From assembly GCA_033856535.1 (NCBI GenBank), contig JAWVEV010000219.1:1-37507 (forward strand): a DNA stretch of 37,507 nucleotides, read 5' to 3'. Made by a program: the position numbers and the translations under genes. The notes under the pieces are model-generated. The model ran no database searches. It worked only from the letters and a program-made list of their open reading frames with translations, and was not told the origin of the DNA. The DNA is from JAWVEV01 sp033856535. GTDB lineage: Bacteria; Actinomycetota; Thermoleophilia; Miltoncostaeales; Miltoncostaeaceae. This document shows positions 8,456 through 15,797 of the stretch, one piece after another (the stretch's first letter is position 1; every line of letters begins with the position of its first letter).

Positions 8456-9055
8456 GTGACCCACCCAGCGCGCGTCGCCCTCGCGGCGATGATGGCCGTC
8501 GCGTCCGCCGCCGCCCCGGCGGCCGCCGCCGCGGCGTTTCCGCCGCCCGCCGGCGATCCTGCCGGCATCGCCCTGGCCCGGGCCGCGAACGCCTACTACT
8601 CGGCTCCGGCGCGGCTGGTGGTTCAGACCCTGACGTTGTTCGCCAACGTCACGGTCAGGACGCGGTTCGTCCTCGTGAAAGGCCGGACCCGCGCCGTTGT
8701 CGCCACCAACGAGCCGCCGGGCGACGGCGAGGTGAGCATCGTGGATTCGCGCGGCTACTTCGCCCGCGAGCACGGCAAGCGCTGCTGGGTGCGCTACGGC
8801 CCGGGCGACCCCTCGGACTCGCCGCTGATCAACCTGCGCGGCTCGACCTTCCATCCGCCCGAGCGCTTCGGGGCCATGACGCGACTCACGGTCCTGGAGC
8901 GGATCCGTGGCGCGACGCGGCACCTGTGGGTCTCGTACACGATCGAGACCGCCACGAACCGCATCGTGAGGCAGGAGTTCTACGACCTGGAGGTCCGGTA
9001 CCGGATCCTGCCGGGTCCGCCGCGGATCCCGGACCCCACGCCGCGCTGCGCCTGA
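8456..9055 (+). CDS. Secreted protein of unknown function (LolA-like size and layout)
   Basis: 199 residues with a clear Sec signal peptide (hydrophobic Ala-rich stretch to about residue 26). The mature part has alternating short strands and includes TLTLFANVTVRTRFVLVKG and RHLWVSYTIETATNRIVRQE. The pattern of paired strands with a signal peptide recalls LolA/LppX-type lipid-binding folds, but there is no decisive motif, and two Cys residues (CWVRY and the penultimate residue) could form a disulfide. GTG start; divergent from the small gene at 8365 with a 90-nt gap. Confidence 0.65.
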   Translation: MTHPARVALAAMMAVASAAAPAAAAAAFPPPAGDPAGIALARAANAYYSAPARLVVQTLTLFANVTVRTRFVLVKGRTRAVVATNEPPGDGEVSIVDSRGYFAREHGKRCWVRYGPGDPSDSPLINLRGSTFHPPERFGAMTRLTVLERIRGATRHLWVSYTIETATNRIVRQEFYDLEVRYRILPGPPRIPDPTPRCA

Positions 9056-9061
9056 TCTCGC

Positions 9062-9087
9062 GCGTCACCCGGAGGCGAGGGGGGTAA
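9062..9087 (+). promoter_or_regulatory. Possible sigma-B-like promoter
   Basis: GCGT (9062-9065), a 16-nt spacer and GGGTAA (9082-9087) approximate the actinobacterial stress-sigma pattern GNNT-N14-16-GGGTAY, with the last base off. It lies about 30 nt before the ATG at 9117. Confidence 0.3.
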
Positions 9088-9116
9088 CCGACCCCAGAGC
9101 GACGCGAGGAGGAGTC

Positions 9117-9374
9117 ATGACCGCGGGACCGCGCCAGCCCGACTACGGCGACGGCGGGCGACCGCCGGAGGACCTGGTGGCCGACGACGCATCGGACGAG
9201 AAGCTCCCCGCCGAGGCGGCGGAGGGCGACCCCGACGCCTACCGGGCCCCGGAGGAGGGCGGCGAGGGTCCGCCGGCCGAGGCGACCCCGGACGGCGAGC
9301 CGATGGAGCCGCTGGCGCCGGTCCCCGAGGGCGACGACCCGCCCTTCACGGACCCGTTCGGCCCCTCGGGCTGA
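9117..9374 (+). CDS. Small acidic, probably disordered protein
   Basis: 85 residues, dominated by Asp, Glu, Pro and Gly, with no hydrophobic core, predicted to be unstructured and strongly acidic. The ATG at 9117 has a strong ribosome-binding site (GAGGAGGAG), which makes a real gene likely. Small acidic proteins of this type are often stress-induced in actinobacteria, and a sigma-B-like promoter may lie upstream, but no function can be assigned. Confidence 0.6.
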   Translation: MTAGPRQPDYGDGGRPPEDLVADDASDEKLPAEAAEGDPDAYRAPEEGGEGPPAEATPDGEPMEPLAPVPEGDDPPFTDPFGPSG

Positions 9375-9444
9375 GGTCAGCCGGCGGGCGCTGCCGCTTC
9401 AACTCGATTCCCCGCGAGCGCTGCTCTTCGCCGCCGACGTCCAA

Positions 9445-9470
9445 CGGGCCGCTGCGCAAGCGCAGGCCCG
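9445..9470. terminator. Hairpin between convergent genes
   Basis: CGGGCC and GGCCCG flank a second short stem (TGCGC/GCGCA), giving a GC-rich bulged hairpin between two convergent stop codons. There is no U-tract on either side, so it is at best an atypical bidirectional terminator. The rest of 9375-9485 shows nothing else. Confidence 0.4.
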
Positions 9471-9485
9471 TCGAGCGCCGTGAAG

Positions 9486-11261
9486 TCAGTCGCAGCGCTT
9501 CGCCTCTTTCAGCGCCTCGCGGCGGATCTTCCGCTCGCTCTTGGTGCCGGTCCCGATGTCCAGCGATCGCTCCAGCAGCGGGATCGCCTCGCCGCAGCGG
9601 CCCAGGTCGATCAGGCTGCGGCCCGCGTTGTAGGCAGCGTTGCCCTCGTAGGGGTGGCCGGTGCCGGAGAGCACGTCGAGGGCCTGGGCGGCGAGGGACA
9701 GCGCCTGGTCGGCGTCGCCGTCCCGCATCGCGGCGGTCGACGCGTCGGTGGTCGCGATCGCCTCGTCGATGCTCTGCGGGGCGTTCGACCCATCATCGTC
9801 ATCGTCGTCGCCCGTGCTCCCGCCGCCGGCGCAGTCGCGCGCCTCCTCGAGCGCCGCCTGGCGCACCTCGTTCTGCGACTCGCTGCCCTCTCCGGCCGAG
9901 GCCTCGAGCAGCGGCACCGCCTCGTCGCACCGGCCCAGGTCGACGAGGCTCCGGCCGGCGTTGTAGGCCGCGTTGCCCTCGTAGGGGTCGCCCGTCCCCT
10001 TCAGCGTCTCGTAGGCGCTCGTCGCCAGCGGTAGCGCCGCGCTCGCGTTGCCGTCCGAGAGCAGGGCGGTCGAGCGGTCGACCGCGTTGCGCGCCTCGGC
10101 CAGCGGGTCCGGCGGCCGCTCGGCCACCTGCTCGGTCGACGCCGTGCGCTCGACCGTCGTGGTCGTCCGGGGGTCCCCGGCCGGGCGGCTCGGATCGCCT
10201 CCGTCGCCGCCGGCGAGCACCGCCGCGCCCACCCCGAAGGCGGCGACGAGCACCGCCAGCGGAACGAGCACCGGCGCCAATGACCGGCGCCGGGCGCGGG
10301 TGACGATCCGCTCGGGCGCTGGCGGGGGAGGGGGCGGCGCCGGCTCGGGCTCCGGATCGGATGGCGGCGGGGGTGGCGGCGGCGCGACGGCGACCGCCGG
10401 GGCCCCGGCCCCCAGCGTGGCGGTGCGCAACTCCGCCGCCATCAGGCCGGCGCTCGGGTAACGCCCCCCGGGTTCCTTGGCCATCCCGCGCGCCAGCACC
10501 GCGTCCACCTCGGGGGGGAGGCTCGGCTCGCGCCCCGAGGCCGGGGGCACCGGCTCGTACAGGTGCGCGGCCATCTCGGCCGCCATCGAGCGTCCGCCGA
10601 ACGGCCGCCGGCCGGTGAGCAGCTCGTAGGCCACCGCGCTCAGCGAGTACACGTCCGTGGCCCGGGTGGCCGGCTCGGCGCGGGCCTGCTCGGGCGCCAG
10701 GTAGCCGGCGGTGCCGAGGACCGTGCCGGCCGCGGTCACGGTCGAGCCGGCGTTGCCCTCCAGCACCCGCGCGATGCCGAAGTCCGCCACCTTCACGTTG
10801 CCCGAGGCGTCCAGCAGCAGGTTCGCCGGCTTGATGTCGCGGTGGATCACGCCGCGGGCGTGGGCCGCGTCGAGCGCGCCGGCGGTCTGCTCGATCCAGC
10901 GGATCGCGTCCTCGGGCGCCGGGCGGCCGGCGATCCGGTCGGCCAGCGCCCCGCCGGGCAGGTACTCCATGACCAGGTACGGCCGGCCGGCATGCTCCCC
11001 GACGTCGTAGACCGTGGCCACGTGCGGGTGCGCGATCCGGGCCGCGGAGACCGCCTCGCGCCGGAAGCGCCGGCGGAACTCCTGCTGGTCGGCGAGCGCC
11101 TCGGCCAGGACCTTCACCGCCACGGTGCGCCCCAGCTCGGCGTCCTGGGCTCGGTAGACCTCGCCCATGCCGCCCATGCCGATCGGGACGGGGTCCCGAT
11201 AGCGGTCGGGGAGGATCGCGCGCGGAAGGCGCTTCGTGGGCTCGCCGGGGTTCATCGACAT
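9486..11261 (-). CDS. Membrane Ser/Thr protein kinase (PknB-like) with duplicated external repeat domain
   Basis: Transmembrane Hanks-type kinase, 591 residues. Kinase domain about 20-282: glycine loop GMGGMGEVY (28-36), Lys50, HRDIKPANLL (140-149), DFG (160-162), GTAGYLAPEQ (183-192). A Pro/Glu-rich juxtamembrane linker (290-318), basic stop sequence, one TM helix (328-350) and a Thr-rich stalk follow. The external part has no PASTA repeats. It holds two copies of an about 90-residue helical, TPR-like unit (388-478 and 498-590) sharing YEGNAAYNAGRSL and DLGRC, joined by six consecutive Asp. Probably senses an envelope signal. It follows the aldo/keto reductase gene by 52 nt. Confidence 0.9.
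   Translation of the reverse strand: MSMNPGEPTKRLPRAILPDRYRDPVPIGMGGMGEVYRAQDAELGRTVAVKVLAEALADQQEFRRRFRREAVSAARIAHPHVATVYDVGEHAGRPYLVMEYLPGGALADRIAGRPAPEDAIRWIEQTAGALDAAHARGVIHRDIKPANLLLDASGNVKVADFGIARVLEGNAGSTVTAAGTVLGTAGYLAPEQARAEPATRATDVYSLSAVAYELLTGRRPFGGRSMAAEMAAHLYEPVPPASGREPSLPPEVDAVLARGMAKEPGGRYPSAGLMAAELRTATLGAGAPAVAVAPPPPPPPSDPEPEPAPPPPPPAPERIVTRARRRSLAPVLVPLAVLVAAFGVGAAVLAGGDGGDPSRPAGDPRTTTTVERTASTEQVAERPPDPLAEARNAVDRSTALLSDGNASAALPLATSAYETLKGTGDPYEGNAAYNAGRSLVDLGRCDEAVPLLEASAGEGSESQNEVRQAALEEARDCAGGGSTGDDDDDDGSNAPQSIDEAIATTDASTAAMRDGDADQALSLAAQALDVLSGTGHPYEGNAAYNAGRSLIDLGRCGEAIPLLERSLDIGTGTKSERKIRREALKEAKRCD
9492..9770 (-). repeat. Second copy of kinase external repeat
   Basis: Encodes residues 498-590 of the kinase. 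It aligns with 9828-10100, most closely over the block containing YEGNAAYNAGRSLIDLGRC. Confidence 0.8.
9828..10100 (-). repeat. First copy of kinase external repeat
   Basis: Encodes residues 388-478, with the block YEGNAAYNAGRSLVDLGRC. The near identity over this block compared with diverged flanks suggests a recent duplication or strong constraint. Confidence 0.8.
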
Positions 11262-11313
11262 GACGGCTCAGGTACCCGGCGTTCCCCCGCGCCGGGCGTG
11301 CGAGCGCCCTACC

Positions 11314-12270
11314 TTAGCGGCCGGCCGATGGACCACCCGCCGCGTCCAGGGTCGCGACCTGCTCCGGGGAGAGCTCCAGCTCGGACGCCGGCATCAGGTC
11401 CTCGAGCTGCCCGACGCGCGTCGCGCTGGCGATCACGGTGGGGATCTCGGGCTTGGCGAGCAGCCACGCGAGGGCCACCTGGGCCGGCGACGCGTCGGTG
11501 GCGGCCGCGACCTCGTCGACCGCCGCCAGGATCGCGAGCGCTCGCGGGTCGCCGAGATACCCCAGCACGCCGCGGGCCCGCACGCTGTCCGGGATCGGCT
11601 TGTCCAGGCGGTACTTGCCGGTCAGGAACCCGCGGGCGAGCGGCGTGTACGGCGCCACCGCGATGCCCTCCTCCTGGCAGAGCTCCTGGATCGGGCCCTC
11701 GTAGTCCCGCCGGACGACCAGGTTGTAGCGGGGCTGCAGCACCTCGTAGCTCGGGAGGTCGCTGTCCTCGCTGATCCGGCGCGCCTCGGCCAAGCGTGCG
11801 GCGGGGTAGTTCGAGGCGCCGATCGCGGTCACCAGGCCCTGGTCCACCAGCTCGCCGAAGGCCCCGAGGGTCTCCTCGAGCGGGACGTCCGCGTCGTCCT
11901 CGTGCGCGTAGTAGAGGTCGATGCACCCGACGTCGAGCCGGCGCAGCGAGCCCTCGGCCTCGCGCCAGATCTGATCCCGCTTCAGGCCCTTCGGCTGCAT
12001 GCCGCACTTGGTGGCGATCACCATCTCGCCGCGGTCGCCCCGGCCCTTGAGCCAGCGTCCGATGATCGTCTCCGACTCGCCGCCCTTGTTCCCGGGCGCC
12101 CACGCCGAGTAGCTGTTGGCGGTGTCGACGAAGTTGCCGCCGGCCGCGGCATACGCCTCCAGGACCTCGAAGGAGGCGTCCTCGTCGGCGCTCCAGCCGA
12201 AGACGTTCCCGCCCAGGCAGAGGGAGGAGACGCGGAGGCCGGTGCGGCCCAGCGGTCGCAGGTCGGGCAT
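11314..12270 (-). CDS. Aldo/keto reductase
   Basis: NADPH-dependent oxidoreductase of the (beta/alpha)8 AKR superfamily, 318 residues. The opening DLRPLGRTGLRVSSLCLGGN is typical. The active-site residues can be placed: FVDTANSYS (Asp and Tyr), VIATKCG (Lys) and DLYYAHEDD (His). The C-terminal nucleotide-binding part has PTVIASATRVGQLEDL. Closest in style to YajO/Tas-type reductases of unknown physiological substrate. The ATG at 12270 follows a TAGCCT hexamer by 6 nt. It may share a transcript with the kinase gene. Confidence 0.92.
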   Translation of the reverse strand: MPDLRPLGRTGLRVSSLCLGGNVFGWSADEDASFEVLEAYAAAGGNFVDTANSYSAWAPGNKGGESETIIGRWLKGRGDRGEMVIATKCGMQPKGLKRDQIWREAEGSLRRLDVGCIDLYYAHEDDADVPLEETLGAFGELVDQGLVTAIGASNYPAARLAEARRISEDSDLPSYEVLQPRYNLVVRRDYEGPIQELCQEEGIAVAPYTPLARGFLTGKYRLDKPIPDSVRARGVLGYLGDPRALAILAAVDEVAAATDASPAQVALAWLLAKPEIPTVIASATRVGQLEDLMPASELELSPEQVATLDAAGGPSAGR

Positions 12271-12276
12271 GGGCCC

Positions 12277-12282
12277 AGGCTA
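12277..12282 (-). promoter_or_regulatory. -10 element of a leaderless promoter (aldo/keto reductase)
   Basis: TAGCCT on the minus strand lies 6 nt before the ATG at 12270. There is no Shine-Dalgarno sequence between them. Confidence 0.5.
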
Positions 12283-12325
12283 TCGGGGCGGGAGCGCCGG
12301 CCGCCGGGTGTGGCACGCTCCCGCC

Positions 12326-13009
12326 GTGGGGGATTCCGCCAACGGGTCGGTGCGCGGGCGCGTGCGCTCGGTGAACGTGGGCATGCCGCGCACGGTGCCC
12401 CATCGCGCGTCGAGCCTCCACACGGCCATCTTCAAGGCGCCGGTCGACGGCCCGGTCCCCCTTCGGCGCCAGGGCCTCGGCGGCGATCGCCAGGCCGACC
12501 GGCGGGCCCACGGCGGGCCGAACCGCGCCGCGTACGTCTACCGCTGGGAGGACTACCTCTGGTGGATGGACGAGCTGGGGTGCGCGCTCGAGGCGGGCCG
12601 GCTGGGCGAGAACCTGACCGTGGAGGGGCTGGACGGCTCCCCGGTCCACGCCGGGGACCGGTTCCGGATCGGCGGGGCGCTGGTCGAGGCGACCTCGCCG
12701 CGCATCCCCTGCGTGAAGCTCGGGCTGCGGATGGGCGACGAGGGCTTTCCCTCGCGCTTTCGCAAGGCGGGCCGCAGCGGCTTCTACGTCCGCGTGATCG
12801 AGGAGGGGCCCGTCGCCGCCGGCGACGCGGTGGCGCGGACGGTCCACCGCCCCGACATGCCCGAGGTGGAGGCGATGGCGGCGCTGCAGCATGCCGGCGG
12901 GCGCGACGCCGAGGAGCTGCGGCGGCTGGCCGGCGCCGAGCCGGTCCCCCAGGAGTGGCGGGAGTGGGCCCGGACGCGCCTGGACCGCCTGGCGGCGCGG
13001 GCGCGGTGA
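12326..13009 (+). CDS. MOSC-domain protein (YiiM-like)
   Basis: 227 residues. It has the MOSC core pattern: LRRQGLGGDRQADRRAHGG (about 51-69), AAYVYRWEDY, GRLGENLTVEGLD, and the conserved cysteine region PRIPCVKLG (Cys near 130), which in this family binds the sulfur or Mo of the molybdenum cofactor. Such proteins reduce N-hydroxylated compounds or transfer cofactor sulfur. The GTG at 12326 follows CACGCT by 6 nt, consistent with a leaderless start. It opens an operon in which each gene overlaps the next by 4 nt. A functional link to moaA is plausible but not shown. Confidence 0.85.
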   Translation: MGDSANGSVRGRVRSVNVGMPRTVPHRASSLHTAIFKAPVDGPVPLRRQGLGGDRQADRRAHGGPNRAAYVYRWEDYLWWMDELGCALEAGRLGENLTVEGLDGSPVHAGDRFRIGGALVEATSPRIPCVKLGLRMGDEGFPSRFRKAGRSGFYVRVIEEGPVAAGDAVARTVHRPDMPEVEAMAALQHAGGRDAEELRRLAGAEPVPQEWREWARTRLDRLAARAR

Positions 13010-14391
13010 GCCGCCTCGGGTCGCGCGGCGGGCTCGGCGCGGCCGCGCTGGCGGTGGCCGTGGCGACCGCCTTCGCCGACTCGTCGATCGTGGTGCTGGC
13101 GCTGCCCGACCTCCTGTCGGAGTTCGACGCCTCGATCCCGGGCGTGGCCTGGACCGTGACGGCCTACAACCTGGCGGTGGCGGTCGTGGCGCTCGCGCTC
13201 GCCGCGCCGCTCCGCCGCTTCGGCCCGGCGCCGCTCGCCCGGGTCGGGCTCGTGCTGTTCGTGGCCGCCTCCGCGGTGTGCGCGGCCGCCGGCGGTCTGA
13301 CGCTGCTGGTGGCGGCACGCGCGGTGCAGGGCGTCGGCGCGGCACTGCTGCTGGCCGGCGCGCTGCCCCTTCTCGGCGCGGAGCTCGGCTCGGCGGCGCG
13401 TGGGGCCCGGGCCTGGGGCACCGCCGCCCTCGTGGGCGCCGCGGTCGGTCCCGCGCTCGGCGGGGCCCTGACCCAGGCCTTCGACTGGCGGTCGATCTTC
13501 ATCGCCCAGATCCCGCTCGCGGCGGTGGCCCTGGCCGCGGTCTGGCGCCGCGCCGCCCCCGAGCCCCCGCCCGCCCCGGCCTCGAGCGGTCCGCCGAGCC
13601 GCTCACGGATCGTCGCCAACGCGGGCCTCGCCCTGGTGTCGGGGGCGCTGGTCGGCGCGCTCTTCCTCGCCGTCGTGCTGGCCATCGACGGCTGGGGCCA
13701 CGCGCCGCTGGTGGCCGCCCTCATCGTGAGCCTGCTGCCGCTCGGGGCGGTCGCCGCGGTCCCGCTGTCCGCCGGCGCACCGCCGCGGGTCGCCGCCGCG
13801 GCCGGCGCGATCCTGCTCGCCGGCGGGCTGGTCTCGCTCGGCCTGCTGCCCGAGAGCAGCCTGTGGCTCATGGGGACCGCGTTGGCCATCTGCGGCCTGG
13901 GCCTCGGCCTCAGCGCGCCGCCGCTCACGCATGCGGCGCTCGACGGCACCGACCCGGCCCGCCTGCCGGCGCGCGGCACGTGGTCGGTGGGGGCGCGCCA
14001 CGTGGGCCTGGTCGTCGGGCTCCTGCTCGTCACGCCGCTGCTCAACGCCGACCTGCGCGGCGGCGGCGACCGGGCGCTGCTGGCCGGCACCGCGCTGGTG
14101 GTGGAGGCCCCGATCGGGATCGACACCAAGGTGGCCCTCGGGCGCGACCTGGCCGAGGCCGTCGACGAGGCGCCGGCCGGCGAGACCCCCGAGCTGGGGC
14201 CGGTCTTCGAGGCCCAGGCCCGGGAGGACCCCGACGCGCGGCCGGCCCTCGCGGAGCTACGCGGCCGGCTCGAGACCCTGATCGAGGGGGTGATCACGCG
14301 CGGCTTCCGGCGGGCCTTCCTGGCCTGCGCGATCCTGGCGGCGCTCGCCGGGCCGGCGGTGCTGCTGATTCGGCGGTCGGCGCTCCCATGA
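13006..14391 (+). CDS. MFS transporter with extra periplasm-facing segment
   Basis: Major facilitator, 461 residues, resembling the DHA2 drug-efflux group. It opens with AVAVATAFADSSIVVLALPD; motif-C-like VGAAVGPALGGALTQAFDWR is visible near 145. I count about 13-14 hydrophobic segments. Unusually, the last two are separated by about 80 polar, acidic residues (between LLLVTPLLNADL and FRRAFLACAILAAL) that would lie outside the membrane. GTGA overlap with the MOSC gene and ATGA overlap with the next gene indicate one operon with gpgS. The substrate is unknown. Confidence 0.85.
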   Translation: MSRLGSRGGLGAAALAVAVATAFADSSIVVLALPDLLSEFDASIPGVAWTVTAYNLAVAVVALALAAPLRRFGPAPLARVGLVLFVAASAVCAAAGGLTLLVAARAVQGVGAALLLAGALPLLGAELGSAARGARAWGTAALVGAAVGPALGGALTQAFDWRSIFIAQIPLAAVALAAVWRRAAPEPPPAPASSGPPSRSRIVANAGLALVSGALVGALFLAVVLAIDGWGHAPLVAALIVSLLPLGAVAAVPLSAGAPPRVAAAAGAILLAGGLVSLGLLPESSLWLMGTALAICGLGLGLSAPPLTHAALDGTDPARLPARGTWSVGARHVGLVVGLLLVTPLLNADLRGGGDRALLAGTALVVEAPIGIDTKVALGRDLAEAVDEAPAGETPELGPVFEAQAREDPDARPALAELRGRLETLIEGVITRGFRRAFLACAILAALAGPAVLLIRRSALP

Positions 14392-14834
14392 CCCGCGCCC
14401 ACGGCGCCATCGCGGTCATCGTGGCGGCGCTCGCCGCGACCGGCGGCCTGATCGGCCTGGAGGTGCACCGCGGCGCGCTCGACCACGGGCGGACCTCCGT
14501 GGCCGACCCCTGCGACCCGCGGTCGGAGCCGATTCGCGAGGGCCTGGACGCGGCGGCCCAGCGGGTGGCCCGGGCCGCCCTCGACTCCGCCGCCTGCGAG
14601 CTCGGGATGGGCCGCGAGGAGCTCCTGATCGCGCTGGCGGCGTCCCTGACCGGGAGCGACGACCTGCCCGAGGAGGCCGAGCCGGCCCTGCGCGACGGGC
14701 TCGAGGAGGCGATCCAGGCCGAGCGCGACGCCGACCGGATCGACCGCTTCAGCGCGTTCCTGCTGCGCCAGGCGGCCCAGCACACGCCGGCGAGCTGGAT
14801 CGTGACGGTCGCGCGCGAGCTGATCGGCCCGTGA
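14388..14834 (+). CDS. Small exported or membrane-anchored protein, unknown
   Basis: 148 residues with an N-terminal hydrophobic anchor (IAVIVAALAATGGLIGLEV, about 8-26) followed by a largely helical, acidic domain containing two cysteines (ADPCDP and SAACELG) that could form a disulfide. Start and stop overlap both neighbours (ATGA and GTGA), so it belongs to the MOSC-MFS-gpgS operon. Its external helical domain could partner the external loop of the MFS protein; that is only a guess. Confidence 0.65.
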   Translation: MTRAHGAIAVIVAALAATGGLIGLEVHRGALDHGRTSVADPCDPRSEPIREGLDAAAQRVARAALDSAACELGMGREELLIALAASLTGSDDLPEEAEPALRDGLEEAIQAERDADRIDRFSAFLLRQAAQHTPASWIVTVARELIGP

Positions 14835-15766
14835 CGGCGTCCCGGGTCGAGGCGTGGCTGGACCGGCGCGGGTACGCCGCCGGCGCCTTCGCCCTTGACG
14901 GTCTGCTCGCGGCCAAGCGCGCCACGGTCAGCGCGGTGCTGCCGGCGCGTGACGTCGCGGAGACGATCGGTGGCGTCCTCGACGCCTTGGTCCCGCTGCG
15001 CGACGCCGGCCTGCTGGACGAGCTCGTGGTGGTGGACGCGGCGTCCCGCGACGCCACGGCCCGCCTCGCCGCCGAGCGCGGCGTCGAGGTGCTGCAGGAG
15101 TCCGAGCTGATGCCCGAGCACGGCCCGGCCCTCGGAAAGGGCGACGCCATGTGGCGCGGGTTGAGCGCCACCACCGGCGATGTCGTGCTCTTCCTCGACA
15201 CCGACACCGGCCGGATGGACCCGGGCTACGCGCTCGGCCTGCTGGGGCCGCTGCTCACCGACGACGACGTCGCGCTGGTGAAGGGCGCGTTCCGGCGCCC
15301 CTTCCAGGCCGGAGCCGAGCGCCTCCCGGACGAGGGCGGGCGCGTGACCGAGCTGGTGGCCCGCCCGCTGCTCAACCTGCTGGTGCCCGAGCTGGCCGGC
15401 GTGCGCCAGCCGCTCGCCGGCGAGCTGGCGGCGCGGCGATCGTTGCTCGAGGGGATCCCGTTCCCGGTGGGCTACGGGATCGAGATCGGGATGCTGCTCG
15501 ACGCCCACCGGCGGGTCGGGCTCGACGGCATCGCCCAGTCGGACCTCGGCAGCCGGCTGAACCCGCATCAGCCGCTGCGCGAGCTGAGCGCGATGGCCTA
15601 CGCCGTGATGGTCACCGCGTTGCGGCGGACGATCGGCGAGGACGCCCTGGGCGACCTGGCCCCCGGAGTCCTCGGGACGCTCCGTGACGGCGCCATGCGC
15701 GTGCGCGAGGTCCGGCTGGTGGAGCGGCCGCCGCTCGCCGGCGTCCGCGCCGGCCGCCGCGGGTAG
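14831..15766 (+). CDS. gpgS: Glucosyl-3-phosphoglycerate synthase
   Basis: GT81-family glycosyltransferase moving glucose from a nucleotide donor to 3-phosphoglycerate. The product is the precursor of glucosylglycerate, and in mycobacteria of methylglucose lipopolysaccharide. 311 residues. Typical features: SAVLPARDVAETIGGVLDAL near 36-55, ELVVVDAASRDAT, LGKGDAMWRGL, the metal-binding DTD (residues 123-125), GGRVTELVARPLLNLL, QPLAGELAARR and GYGIEIGMLLD. These match mycobacterial GpgS closely in order and spacing. GTGA overlap with the preceding gene. Glucosylglycerate is a stress and nitrogen-limitation solute in many actinobacteria. No gpgP-like phosphatase is seen. Confidence 0.92.
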   Translation: MTASRVEAWLDRRGYAAGAFALDGLLAAKRATVSAVLPARDVAETIGGVLDALVPLRDAGLLDELVVVDAASRDATARLAAERGVEVLQESELMPEHGPALGKGDAMWRGLSATTGDVVLFLDTDTGRMDPGYALGLLGPLLTDDDVALVKGAFRRPFQAGAERLPDEGGRVTELVARPLLNLLVPELAGVRQPLAGELAARRSLLEGIPFPVGYGIEIGMLLDAHRRVGLDGIAQSDLGSRLNPHQPLRELSAMAYAVMVTALRRTIGEDALGDLAPGVLGTLRDGAMRVREVRLVERPPLAGVRAGRRG

Positions 15767-15769
15767 GGT
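15764..15769 (+). promoter_or_regulatory. -10 element built on the gpgS stop codon
   Basis: TAGGGT begins with the TAG stop of gpgS and lies 28 nt before the next ATG. The intervening leader carries GAGGGGAGGGG as ribosome-binding site. Confidence 0.35.
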
Positions 15770-15797
15770 CGGCCGAACCGGGCGAGAGGGGAGGGGC

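Noticed and set aside
9375..9485. tRNA gene suggested by a TTCAACTCGATTCCC-like stretch
   Set aside because: No acceptor stem, D-arm or anticodon arm can be drawn on either strand around it.
13164..14783. Minus-strand open frame across the MFS gene
   Set aside because: Antisense shadow; the plus strand has coherent TM helices and overlapping operon starts.
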